From: Ecdyonurus torrentis
Lineage: Eukaryota > Arthropoda > Insecta > Ephemeroptera > Heptageniidae
Assembly: GCA_949318235.1 (NCBI GenBank)
Contig: OX439127.1
Location: forward strand, 33,950,873-34,014,872
DNA: 64,000 bases
Direction of reading: 5' to 3'
A program made the position numbers and the translations under genes. The stretch's first letter is position 1; every line of letters starts with the position of its first letter. Shown here piece after piece: positions 1-19,127 of this stretch. A model generated the notes under the pieces. It made no database searches and was not told where the DNA came from. It saw only the letters and a list, made by a program, of their open reading frames with translations.

Positions 1-53
1 ATGTATACATTACGCAGAGAACATTAAATTAATCTGCATTTTTTATTTTTCAG

Positions 54-1922
54 AATAAAAAGCGTGAACAATATCTGCGGAACATTCAGAAGAAGCTATG
101 GAGTGGGGATGACATGCCTACTTTACCTGTTGAAGCTGTAGCTGGTAATATTAAATTGTGCCAAATATATCATACATATATATGTGCTCAATTTATACAT
201 GCATATATATATGTGATTGAAATAGCATTAAATATTTATAATACTGTACATAATTAGCAAATTGTAATATATAATTGGGTTCCAATGTATGTATATGCTG
301 AATAGGTAGATAGTCCTCGATCTAATACAGTCGTTACAATGGCAAATCAAAATCTATATAAGATTTTTAGTTTATTATGTAGGTACGTATACTTATATAT
401 ATTATGGGTGTTAATTATTATGGGGTAATAAAATAAGCCTCCTTCTATGAGGCACATATTGGGAATATTGGCCTAAAATGTCAAATGGTATACGTGATTC
501 GCCCGCCCAGGGAAAAAAAATACTAAATAAAAAAATTAGAAAGAAAATGATAATAAATGCAATTCTACAAGTTATGCCTTCTGTGGGACATGTAAAAAAT
601 TCTGATGAAGTCACTATGAGTTATATAACTTGGAGAATGCCAGGATGCATTCTGTTTTCTTCATCTGGTCATGCCTAATGGTAGGATACACAGTGCTTCC
701 TTAAGGGGTGGAATTTAACCTACCTTCTTAATGTATATAACATATATGAAGAGGTTCACTTTAGACAATGTAAAGTTTACATCAAACTAGAGCCCCTCAA
801 CAGAGACGACAACCCCACGATCATGCCTTTCTCCAACAATATGCGTAGTAAACAAAAATGAGTACATACACTCCTCCTGAATAAATCTGATTGTAGGGTT
901 CATGTCTCCAAATGTTAAATATATAGGAATAAGAAAACCTACATGCAACTAGCCAGATTTATTCGGGAGAAGTGTACTCGGAGTACTGTATTACCCAAAA
1001 TATATGTAAAGTGGTGCAGTAACTTTTGAGGGTTGCCAGTTCTCTGGTAAAGGTATCTATATCAAACAAACTTCTTCCAAAGTCTCATATGTACACCTCT
1101 AGACAAAAGTTTCTGAATAATTTGCACAGGCAACCAGCAACCACACTATGCTGTCTTTATGAGAAAACACAGAGGCTGCCACTGCCCTGTTTTAGAACTT
1201 TTGTCCAGAGGTGTACATTGCAAAAGTATCCTATATCGATGTTGTTGCGAACAATATGTTTATCTCGTTTTTTTGTCACCGTAAGCAAAATGCCTATCTC
1301 CTTATTTGCCACCCATAGCAAAATGTGTACCGTTTCTTTTCTTTCTTTTTCTTTTTTTTTCTTTTTTTTTCTTTTTTTTTTTTTTTTCTTTTTTACGCGA
1401 AGCAATATGTGTATCGAGCGCCATCTAAATAACGTTTGGAAACGAGATAGATATTTTGCTTCGTGTGACAAAAAACGAGATACATATTTTGCTACACGTG
1501 ACAAATATCGAGATAGACATTTTCCTAAAAGTGACAAAAAACAAGATACACATATTGTTCACAACAATATCAATATGTTATTTATTTTATTTTTAATCAT
1601 TGAAACTACAGTTTCCCCTTCCCCAAAGTATTTGCTTTGATTTATTTTAAAACTTTGTCTAAAAAAAATCTAAAAAAGCAATATATATATTTTTTTACCC
1701 CTTACAGACTTGGCTACAGAGCTGTTCTCAGCTTCATGCGGTGCTCGCAAGTTAGCAGGCTTGCATTTACCTGAAGCAGTCCGAGAGTCTTGCAAAGGTC
1801 GGATCTCACCATGTTCACTTGTACTTGCTATGCTTTATCTTGAGAGACTGAAGACTGGTGGAGAAATTGCTGCTGATTATCTAAGTGATGTCACACCATC
1901 AGAACTTTTCATTGTGTCCATG
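54..1922 (+). CDS. CNPPD1: CNPPD1-like cyclin-domain protein, partial (two internal exons)
   Basis: Two exons, 54-144 and 1708-1922, join in phase (cag acceptor at 53; gt donor at 145; acag acceptor ending 1707; gtaagc donor at 1923) and read about 102 residues without a stop. The peptide runs from YLRNIQKKLW, through a VADLATELF segment, to CKGRISPCSLVLAMLYLERL and SDVTPSELFIVSM. This matches the N-terminal cyclin-box region of animal CNPPD1 (cyclin Pas1/PHO80 domain-containing protein 1), which has ISPCAMMLALVYIERL and SSSDLFLISM in the same places, as I recall it. It is a poorly characterised cyclin-fold, probably membrane-associated protein. The start codon lies left of the window. In homologues the next exon would begin around MVASKYLYDEGE, and I find nothing like it before the next gene, so the 3' half is missing, lost in the assembly gap at 3496, or misassembled. 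Whether this is a live gene or a partial copy is open. Confidence 0.8.
869..974. mobile_element. MITE family A, copy 1 (TA-flanked, 106 bp)
   Basis: Inverted ends CTCCTCCTGAATAAATCTG and CAGATTTATTCGGGAGAAG face each other around a centre that contains TCTCCAAATGTTAAATATAT. The element is bounded by TA on both sides (867-868 and 975-976), the target-site signature of Tc1/mariner-type transposons. Two further copies lie at 10640-10739 and 20696-20785, and a half copy near 20980. It has no coding capacity, so it is non-autonomous. Confidence 0.75.
1094..1213. mobile_element. MITE family B, copy 1 (mariner-like, TA-flanked, 120 bp)
   Basis: Inverted ends CACCTCTAGACAAAAGTTT and GAACTTTTGTCCAGAGGTG, with TA at 1092-1093 and 1214-1215. 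The TCTGGACAAAAGTT type of terminus is typical of Tc1/mariner elements. The interior is the reverse complement of the interiors at 17851-17982 and 34957-35076, so the three copies form one family. Confidence 0.75.
1232..1578. mobile_element. Foldback element family C, copy 1 (multi-module arms)
   Basis: Ends around ATCGATGTTGTTGCGAACA and the inverted GTTCACAACAATATCAATA. Each arm is a short tandem series of a roughly 35-base module with consensus near AGCAAAATGTGTATCTCG plus TTTTTTGTCACGCG, running outward-in on the left and inverted on the right. The arms flank a core containing CGAGCGCCATCTAAATAACG. The left arm is interrupted by poly-T. Related copies are at 2162-2360 and 33357-33578. Confidence 0.7.
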
Positions 1923-2161
1923 GTAAGCACAGATATTGAGATAAATTTTTACTTGCAGTGTTTATGTGGGAAAATTAGATTAAAGTACAGGAGTGCGTGA
2001 ATTAGTGCCTCTCACTTACTCCCACTTGTCATGGTCTTGTGTTTTCTGCAGGGTGGCATTTTGAGTCTGGAAAGAGACAGTAAATTTGCAGCCCCAATGT
2101 TTTAATTGCATGTAAGGTTAATTTGTCTATTATTATTTTTGTGTGAATAAAATATACATGT

Positions 2162-2360
2162 CAATGTTATAGCAAACAATGTGTATTTCATTTATTATTA
2201 TTATTATTTTTTTTTATCATTGGAGGCAAAATGTGTATCTTGTTATTTGTCAAGGTAATCAATGTGTCAGTCGAGCGCCATCTAAATTACGTTCCAAAAC
2301 AACTTACACATTTTGCTTCCACGGATAAAAAAAAAAAAAAAGACAATGTTCGCTACATTT
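2162..2360. mobile_element. Foldback element family C, copy 2 (degenerate)
   Basis: Left end TATAGCAAACAATGTGTATT, right end around GACAATGTTCGCTACA. One GGCAAAATGTGTATCTTG module and the core TCGAGCGCCATCTAAATTACG are preserved. Internal poly-T and poly-A runs replace parts of the arms. Identified by comparison with 1232-1578 and 33357-33578. Confidence 0.6.
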
Positions 2361-2833
2361 TTTTTATTTTTTTATTTTGAGGGATATGCAAAACAAGACA
2401 AATTACACTCGCAAGATATGTTTTCCCATACTTATATAAGTTATGCTTGCAAGCCCAAGTATCTATGACTAACCTGCAGTGGAGGGTAAAATTTCACTAA
2501 AAAGCAAAAATCTTAGTTTAGGGCATACATGATTTTGTTTCATCACATTATTTTTTCCTTTGTCAAAGGTGTAGTCAACAATGACTTTTTAAATAAGAAC
2601 CATCGTGCTATTAAACCTCTTTCTTGAAAACAATCTTAACCTTGAACCCGCGATCTCAAAATTTTAATTATTATTAACACGCCGACAGCAAAAGCCGTTA
2701 CAGTGTCCCCGAACCTATGTCACAGCTAAAGCTTGCTAGCTAGCTTGCTGTACTTGCTTGGCATGATGAAAGTTACTCTTATTTTTGCACTGGATACTTG
2801 ACATAATATTTATGCATACCGCACGAGTAGAAT

Positions 2834-3495
2834 GAAAAGCTCGTATTAGAAATTCCCGTGTTTTCGAAGTTTGAATCGTTATAATACAAAAATAAAAAGT
2901 CCACAAAACATTGAAATTACTTTTGTCGTGCGGCTTATGAATCTGACAATGTATTTTATAAATTTCATATTTTTATCGCAAACAGTTCGTTCACAATTCA
3001 TCAATTAGTAAACTAAAACACCATGTTTTCGAACGTTGTCCAAAAAAGTGTTATTAAAATTATTTTTCCCATGTAACAACAAGCAATAAAAATTTCAAAT
3101 TAATATCATAGAGTCAAGAAATGTTACTTATTCCTAACATACAGTTGACATTTTTTGCAAGCAACCCCTTTGCTAAAATTTGCAAAAAAACGGATCTCGC
3201 GTTCTATTAATGCTTTGAAGCTGAAAATTATTTTAGGGGTTTCTTTTGCTAATAATGTAAATATCTTATTTCCATAATATTAAATGAATTTTTAAAAATT
3301 TGATGTACTGCTGGTTGCGGTCATCAGGCATTTTATGTACTGCTTTTTGCGTAAATACAGGGGTTATAAATTAATTAATTCATAAATTTTAGTTAATTTT
3401 AAAATAATTTTGTATATTGCAAAGAAATCTTTTAAGATAATGAAATTGCACCCCTAAAATAATTTTCAGCTTCAAAGCATTAATACATAATACAA
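2834..3495. repeat. Long dispersed foldback repeat, copy 1, ending at an assembly gap
   Basis: From GAAAAGCTCGTATTAGAAAT (2834) onward this stretch matches 8365-8930 in the same orientation, with scattered changes. Shared landmarks include CATGTTTTCGAA-type, AAAAATTTCAAATTAA and TTTTGAAGCT-type segments. Within it, GCTTTGAAGCTGAAAATTAT (about 3211-3230) recurs inverted at about 3463-3482, so the right part is a palindrome running into the run of Ns. Between the arms a TGTACTGC motif occurs twice; the same segment appears inverted near 9000-9060. No coding potential seen; class unknown. Confidence 0.65.
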
Positions 3496-3695
3496 NNNNN
3501 NNNNNNNNNNNNNNNNNNNNNNNNNNNNNNNNNNNNNNNNNNNNNNNNNNNNNNNNNNNNNNNNNNNNNNNNNNNNNNNNNNNNNNNNNNNNNNNNNNNN
3601 NNNNNNNNNNNNNNNNNNNNNNNNNNNNNNNNNNNNNNNNNNNNNNNNNNNNNNNNNNNNNNNNNNNNNNNNNNNNNNNNNNNNNNNNNNNNNNN
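3496..3695. other. Assembly gap (200 Ns)
   Basis: Exactly 200 undetermined bases, a round number that suggests a scaffold gap of unknown true size. It begins directly at the inverted arm of a palindromic repeat. Confidence 0.98.
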
Positions 3696-7244
<3,549 letters not shown>

Positions 7245-7248
7245 TTAA

Positions 7249-7594
7249 AGAGGAAGTTCAGGGGTTACAACATGGCTTCTTCAATGATAGATAATGAGAA
7301 GAACTGTTCATAAACTCACATATGATGACCCAAAGCCCTTTCGTAGCCCCGAAAACTCGTGATCATCCTGCAAGATATGCAACTCGTTCCGTATCATTTA
7401 CGTCATTATAGTTACGGCGTTACTATAGAAAATTTTGTAGTGGGTTGCATTTCTCGTAGGATGAGTACAAGTTTGCGGGGCTACCATGGGGCTACATAAG
7501 GGCTTTGGGTCATCATATGCGAGTCAATGAACAGTTCTTGTCATTATCTAACATTGAAAAAGCTATGTTGTAAAAAAAACTTTGAACTTCCTCT
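7249..7594. mobile_element. TTAA-flanked foldback element (family D, 346 bp)
   Basis: Near-complete palindrome: AGAGGAAGTTC at the left end and GAACTTCCTCT at the right, with long arms sharing GATGACCCAAAGCCCTTT and its complement AAGGGCTTTGGGTCATC. TTAA sits immediately outside both ends (7245-7248 and 7595-7598), the target duplication used by piggyBac-type transposases. It has no open frame and is probably non-autonomous. Confidence 0.75.
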
Positions 7595-8364
7595 TTAAAG
7601 TAGACAGTTACAGATTTATGCATATAAAAAAGTGATACCTAATTAATTATGTCAAAAAATTATAAATTACTAAAATAAAAATATATTTAGTTTATCAGCA
7701 GATTAATAATAATTAGTAAGACATTGCATATGGAAGCGGATTGACCCCATTACACACTGAATCACTATAAATATCCAGTATTGCTCGTAGTTAATTTATA
7801 TTATTAATATTTAATTGTGTGTACTATACAACTCATTACCAATGTGCATGACATGCATACTGTATTGTAATTTAAAGTCAGTTAACAATTAATAATGACA
7901 ACCGCAGGTTTGTATTCTCAATACCCTTCTTTTGAGAATTCTCAATTCTTTAAATAAAAAACAAAAACGTTTGCCTGCATTATTATTATAAATTTTTCCC
8001 AATATGGTATATAAAATCCTGAAGTTAATAAAATTAAACTATATATGCCTCATAAGAAAAATAAATTTATCGTGTGTGTTAAAACACATCATATAAAGTA
8101 TAAAGTAATAAAGTAAACATTTTTTTTTTAATAATAGATAGGGGCAGTGATTTGTACAGCTCAGCCTTCTGGCAGGTCAAAAGTCTCGAGACAGAGAGGC
8201 AGGCTATAATGTAGAGCGATAATACGGTAGCTCGAATCATAGGTCAAACAAAAACTCACACACTGTAACACCATGATCAATGTTGTATTATATATTGTAG
8301 CATTTGATCATTTGTGTAGTAATTAAATTTTATATAATATATTTTATATCGCATATGCGTATTA

Positions 8365-9175
<811 letters not shown>

Positions 9176-9183
9176 TATACTTG

Positions 9184-9240
<57 letters not shown>

Positions 9241-9261
9241 CAACTGGACATGTTTTGAAAT

Positions 9262-10475
9262 TATGCGCTCGTGATTTGCTCAAAATAGAGAAAAATCATC
9301 ACTTGACATAACATTATCTAAACTGTACTCAAAGATAAAATTCAAGACATATTGAAGCAATGGAGTTTTGCAGGGGGGCCCGAGTAGTCCTCTTTTGTAC
9401 AACCTTTTAACCTATGATATACTAACTATAATCGAGGAAATTGTTAATTTAATAGCAGATGATCCTGAGATCTTTCTCAGTATCTATGCTGATGATTTGG
9501 CTATTATATGTAAAAACTTAGAAAAATTACAGAAAATTTTGGATAAATTAGTTAAATGGGCCTCTCTAAATGGGTTAAAAATAAATGCGAATAAAACAAA
9601 AATAATGAAGTTTAAATATGCAAGTGGTGGCCGCCCAAAAACAAACCCTCCTCCGGAAAATATCTACTGTAATGGAACTAAATTGGAGTTTGTAAGCTCA
9701 TTTAAATATCTAGGTATTACCTTACAGCAATCAGGCAAGACATTTGCAGCTCATGTCAAAGATAGAAGCAAAAGTGCCATCACAGCATCCTTCACCATAT
9801 CAAACGTACATTTGCTATCTCTGAAAACGGCCATAAAACTTTTTCACCTGAAAATATCACCTGTAGCATCTTATGGAATAGAGATTTTCTGGTCATATCT
9901 AACCATCACAGACTTCAACTTATTAGAGTCTGTAAAATCTCGTTTTCTTAAGAGAGCAATGTGCCTCTCAAAATATACAAAATCTAGACTAGTTTATGAA
10001 CTTTCAGGAGAGGAGTTTTATGTACGGGAGCTGAGATTAAAATTTAATTTGCCAGAAACTGAAAATTTTATTAAGTTTGTTCAAATTAGAGAAAATAAAA
10101 CCGATGATATTAATCTATCATTTTATAATACACCAGCTTTAAAAAATGATACATGGAAAAACTCAAATCAGAGGAATCGTAATATTATCACCCGCTACGC
10201 GGCACACGGTTTTCATCACAAAATTTGTAACACTAAAGAATATCATATTTGTAATAATAATTGTATCTGCTCCTTGTGTGGGATGTCATGTGAACAGTAT
10301 CATCTCCTCACATGTTCTAGGAGACATTTAAGTATGGCCTACTATGCCGAGGGCACTGATCAACATGTATAATACTGTTATTTGATCTTGATATTATATG
10401 TAATGTTTATGAGTTGAATGTTTAGATGTATGTTGTACACGCAATGTGTTTAATAAATAAATAAAAAAAATTGAA
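9262..10475 (+). mobile_element. 5'-truncated non-LTR retrotransposon (LINE), reverse transcriptase C-terminal half
   Basis: An open frame through 10372 (about 335 codons from 9365) encodes the reverse transcriptase palm: GVLQGGPSSPLL (the region usually written QGxPLSP), then SIYADDLAIIC with the catalytic YADD. These are followed by the thumb and a C-terminal CICSLCGMSCEQYHLLTC motif, the Cys/His cluster common at the end of LINE ORF2. The same frame continues upstream to about 9280 but has a TGA at 9353, so the copy is both 5'-truncated and damaged there. A short 3' UTR ends in an AATAAATAAATAAAA tail near 10470. The arrangement suits a Jockey/CR1/R1-type element; the clade cannot be fixed by eye. 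Confidence 0.85.
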
Positions 10476-10639
10476 TATTTAAAAAATATGCACTTTATAG
10501 CATTAAAAAATTGCGTTTTAAATAGTTTTAAGACTGACCGATTCTTCATTTTTAATTATTAACTAAAATATATTTATAATTAATATACGCAGTATATTAC
10601 TGAAGTGGTAAAAATATATTTTCTTGTGATAAATATGAC

Positions 10640-10739
10640 CACTCCTCCCGAATAAATCTGACCGAAGCGTTAATCTCTCCAAATGTTAAATATATGAGGA
10701 AACTTTAATGTAAGCAGTCAGATTTATTCGGGGGGAGTG
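10640..10739. mobile_element. MITE family A, copy 2
   Basis: Ends CACTCCTCCCGAATAAATCT and CAGATTTATTCGGGGGGAGT, with the same CTCCAAATGTTAAATATAT centre as 869-974. TA follows the right end at 10740-10741. Confidence 0.75.
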
Positions 10740-11228
10740 TACATGTACTGTTCATGATGTTATTTTAAAGTGAAATTATTTTATTTTGAAACTGCTAGGA
10801 AAAGGAAAATATACATAATTTAAAAATCATACCCGATTGTTTTTATAATGAAAATGAGTTGTTTAACTTTTAAGTGCCTTTTGTTAATGTATTTTTCTGC
10901 CTTTTAGTTGCCTTTTTTTGCGGGCTCTGTTGAGATGAGAACCATACAGAAATATTTTTTTACATCTTTTTTTTTTTTTTTTTTTTTTTTCATAATATAC
11001 TTTTTGGTAAAAATAAAACGCCATAATTTTTTATCAATTAATATAAACTATTATTATTGTTATTAACCTATACAGTGTATGATAGTTTCTTTATATTCTA
11101 ATTTTGCGCCTGTTAAAAAAAAAATAATAAAAAAAAAATAAATAAAGAACCAATAACATTTTGTGCAAAGCAATCTAAATATTTATCTTTAGTTTTTTTA
11201 AAATGGAGATGAGCTCTTCAGGTAGTAA

Positions 11229-11350
11229 ATGTTTTATAAGGATTTAATTTTGGGATTGGTAAGAAGATTACTTTTAGTGATTTGTGTATTAGTTGGGGTA
11301 GCTTTCTTAACGTTATTAGAGCGAAAGGTGTTAGGGTATATCCAAATTCA
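11229..11350 (+). pseudogene. ND1: Nuclear mitochondrial insertion (NUMT): 5' end of ND1
   Basis: The frame reads [20 protein letters not shown], the highly conserved N-terminal segment of mitochondrial NADH dehydrogenase subunit 1, where GYIQIRKGPNKVG would follow. Similarity stops right after the codons for GYIQI, and the DNA runs into a (TA)n tract. Two AGA codons near residues 12-13 fall where ND1 is usually uncharged; with the invertebrate mitochondrial code they are Ser-Ser, which fits better than Arg-Arg. Only about 40 codons are present among nuclear repeats and upstream of a nuclear gene, so this is a non-functional nuclear copy. Confidence 0.85.
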
Positions 11351-11371
11351 TTATAGTCATTATAGACATTG

Positions 11372-11372
<1 letters not shown>

Positions 11373-11425
<53 letters not shown>
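11373..11425. repeat. (TA)n microsatellite
   Basis: Uninterrupted AT dinucleotides of about 53 bases abutting the ND1 fragment. Confidence 0.9.
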
Positions 11426-11428
<3 letters not shown>

Positions 11429-11583
11429 ATATAATACATTACATGATACATAAAATGTTTTAACTATAATAATAGACACACTCACCACACGCACACATAA
11501 TAATATAATATATTTATTTTATTTATTTATTATTTTATTATTTTATATTTTATAATTTAATAATTATTTTTCAGATTTTCACG

Positions 11584-16034
<4,451 letters not shown>

Positions 16035-16391
16035 TTTTTCTAGTCCATATAAACATAATAGTCTATGTTTTTTTTTTATATTTTTATATAATTTTTTAAT
16101 CTCAGTCTGTTACAATTATTATTATTATTTTTAGTAAAATGTTATTCAATTTGTCTTTAAACTAATCAAATTGTGTTTCATGTATATAGAAAAACTTGCA
16201 TTGAAGTCTCTGAAACGATCTCTATACTCTCATATATAATGCATTCAATAATTAAATATATACCATACCATACATTTATGCTAGTCGTTTACAAGTGAAT
16301 ATAGATGGAGATAAAAATAAGTATACTATAAGAGAGAAAACGATCATGCGCTCACAAACGTCTATATATATATATAATATATATATATAAT

Positions 16392-16435
<44 letters not shown>

Positions 16436-16690
16436 CATAATATAAAATATATCATTGCTTTTTACCATCGGTACAAATTCCATTTCATGTCTAAAAAATT
16501 TATGTAATGCAAAGTTGTTGTTGTTGTTGTTTTTTTAATTTTATTATCATTATTTTTTTGCAATGTTCCTTTTCTCTAAAACTAAGAATATATAACCAAA
16601 AAATATTCCCTTTAAACCAAATCCCATCCTATGTATTTGTTATAAAAATAAGTAAAAGAATAATATCGAAAAATTTGTTATATATATATA

Positions 16691-16775
<85 letters not shown>

Positions 16776-18553
16776 ATATATACGTGTGTGTGTGTAGATA
16801 TATTATATATAATATAATAAATTATAATTATGTAGAATGTAAGCTTATAAGTTTCAATATTAAAAACGTCAACTCATCTTTAACTTTTAAATAATCATAT
16901 AAACTATATTAACAATATAATATAGTTATAGAAATTAAATACAAATAAGCGGTTCTCTCCGTTCTTTATAATAAAATTATCCATTATAAAGTCTATATTT
17001 CAATCATTGTAATTTCCCTTTTTGATTTTATTATGCATTTTCTGAATTGTTATCATCTAATGTCCATTTTTGGAAACATTTATTCATGAATCATTACAAC
17101 GACAGTACCGAAAGTCTCATAATACCATTTCATTCGGGTGTGATAGAAATACAGTTATAATCGTAAAGTTTCAATATGTCATTCAAAATTGAAACTATTA
17201 ACGTTCATTATTCGTTTATTAAATTCTTTTAAAGCATTTTGTGATTGTTCAATAATATTTTTTATATGCTGTGAGAAAGCTGTGTGTGTGTGTGTATATA
17301 TATATATGTATGTATATAATGTAAAACATATAATACAGTATACACATTACACACGATATATAGCGCAATAGGCATCACACAAACGTAGTCTGCTATTTTT
17401 TATCTTAATAATTAAACATATATGCCATACCCAGCATACCTTTGTGTAAGCGTGTACGTGTGCATAAAATAATAATAATTAACGTTTTTATACAGTTAAA
17501 TTCTGTGTTTTAACATTATATATAGAAATTTATATACCTTTGAAACTTTTAATTTTATTGATAAATAATTGATATAGAAATAGTAATAGGAATGTTTGTT
17601 TTAAAAGTTTTCTTGTATTTATAACCATATGCGATATAGAAAAATATATAACATTTAAGGAATATAATATTATGTATGCTGTCTATGCTCATCAATTCAT
17701 ATATTGAATATTCAAACTGAGGATTTGAATCTTTTTTTGGATTTGTATATAAATATATAACTCTTATAGAAGTGTTTTGTCCAGGCCTATATAAGAGATC
17801 TCAAACTTTGCATCCAATTATATATAAATATATACTAATGTACTATACACCTACTCTGGACAAAAGTTTAAGAACGGACTGCTGCGCGGCCGCTGCTTTT
17901 TTCTCGTCAAGTTAAAGATAGGATAGCGTGCATGGTTGCGCCTAAACAAATCATTCTCAAACTTTTGTCTCGAGGAATTCAGTACATAAATAAAAAACTT
18001 TTTTCTTCTCAATATAAAACATCAATGTTTTAATTTTATATATATTATATAAAAAAAAACTAATTTCTGTCTTAAAATTTAATCTCTGTTATATCGATCT
18101 TACCTGTGATATAAAAGTTTCAGGTGGATTTTAGCTTAGAAATATGTATTTATAGCTTTTTTATGCCTTTCATATTTATGTATGGTAATAAAAAAACAAT
18201 AAAATTTGATTTGAAGTTTTATAAAATTCACAACCTTTACTCTCAAGTATACTTTTATGGGTTATATGGGTGCGATGCATGCAGATGCGTACACTTAATT
18301 CCCTTTTAGTATTTCCAACTTTCACTATTATAATATATATACAAATGCACGGACAAAATTAAATACGTTTAATATAGTTAAATGCTAGCTCAATGCAGTA
18401 ACATTTATGCATATAACAACATAATTTTTATGCTATAAGTGATAATACTAAAATTTCCTATCTTATATATAGTCAAAAATGCAATGGCAGAATTAATTAA
18501 ATCACACTCTTTTTATAAGTGTGTTGACATTTTATAGTGCGCGAAGTTATTGT
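16035..18553. other. Orct 3' UTR and intergenic AT-rich DNA
   Basis: No further gene is seen. The Orct 3' UTR begins at 16035. A possible AATAAA lies near 16971 in TTTATAATAAAATTATCC, but the true polyadenylation site cannot be read. Long (TA)n tracts occur at about 16363-16430 and 16680-16770, plus short (TG)n runs near 16784 and 17281. Confidence 0.6.
17851..17982. mobile_element. MITE family B, copy 2
   Basis: Contains CTCTGGACAAAAGTTTAAGA at the left and CTCAAACTTTTGTCTCGAGG at the right. The GCGGCCGCTGC and GATAGCGTG interior is shared with 34957-35076 and, inverted, with 1094-1213. The outermost bases are diverged. Confidence 0.65.
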
Positions 18554-18561
18554 GTTTTCTT

Positions 18562-18650
18562 CAGGGCTTAAAGTAGAAAAATTCTTTTACCGGAGCTATA
18601 TCAATGCTAAAAAACTCAATATAGCTCCGGCTTATATACTTTTAGCCCTG
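18562..18650. mobile_element. hAT-type MITE (family F, 89 bp) with perfect 8-bp target duplication
   Basis: Ends CAGGGCTTAAAGTAGAAAAA-like and ACTTTTAGCCCTG, with internal GGAGCTATAT/ATATAGCTCC repeats. GTTTTCTT occurs directly before (18554-18561) and directly after (18651-18658), a perfect 8-bp target-site duplication of the hAT superfamily. A longer relative is at 53598-53748. Confidence 0.88.
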
Positions 18651-19127
18651 GTTTTCTTTCTCTCTAGAAGTTACATATATATTGAATATTTCAATACTGA
18701 AAAGTTGCAATTATAGAAACAATTATTTTAAATTATAAATTTGCATACTTATATACACGTTATATATACAATAATTATATAAATATGATAGATATAGGTA
18801 GGCTAAAAAATATACGAAGCAAAATGTACTATGAGTGACACAACTGACAAGTGACATATTTATTGATAAAATTTGCTGTTTATATCCGAGAAAAATAATA
18901 AAACTATATTAGCACAATAATTTACCTATTAAAAAGGCCAAATATTAGTTTTTGTCGTGTGCTGGGCACAGCGATGGCATGGTGATTATAGTGCGAGTGC
19001 GTAATTTCATGCAAATACTCATTCACGATCAAGAATTTTTAAATTTTATTTTGTTTCCCACCTTTCCGCAACCCCCCCCCCCTCCCCCCCGTCGCAGACA
19101 CACCATCCCTCCCATCCCTCTAGTTAT

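Larger units (their letters stand above)
145..1707. other. CNPPD1 intron carrying three miniature inverted-repeat elements
   Basis: AT-rich intron between the two recognised CNPPD1 exons. It holds three palindromic elements, listed separately at 869-974, 1094-1213 and 1232-1578, and a pyrimidine-rich run at about 1337-1393. The open frame of about 204 codons across 1026-1640 is made of these elements and the poly-T run and is not a gene. Confidence 0.7.

Noticed and set aside
1405..1435. CTCF-like site in the foldback core (GAGCGCCATCTAAATAACG)
   Set aside because: It resembles the insect CTCF motif GCGCCACCTA only partly and repeats because the element repeats; no independent support.
1026..1640. 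Open frame of about 204 codons on + and about 126 codons on the opposite strand
   Set aside because: Composed of MITEs, a foldback element and a poly-T run; low-complexity peptide with no homology recognised.
1923..2104. Possible next CNPPD1 exon after CTGCAG at about 2050
   Set aside because: The acceptor-like CAG is followed by a short frame ending in TAA that does not resemble the expected MVASKYLYDEGE continuation.
11229..11429. Functional short ND1-like or membrane protein gene
   Set aside because: Only the first 40 or so codons of ND1 are present, continuing into a TA tract; a NUMT explains it fully.
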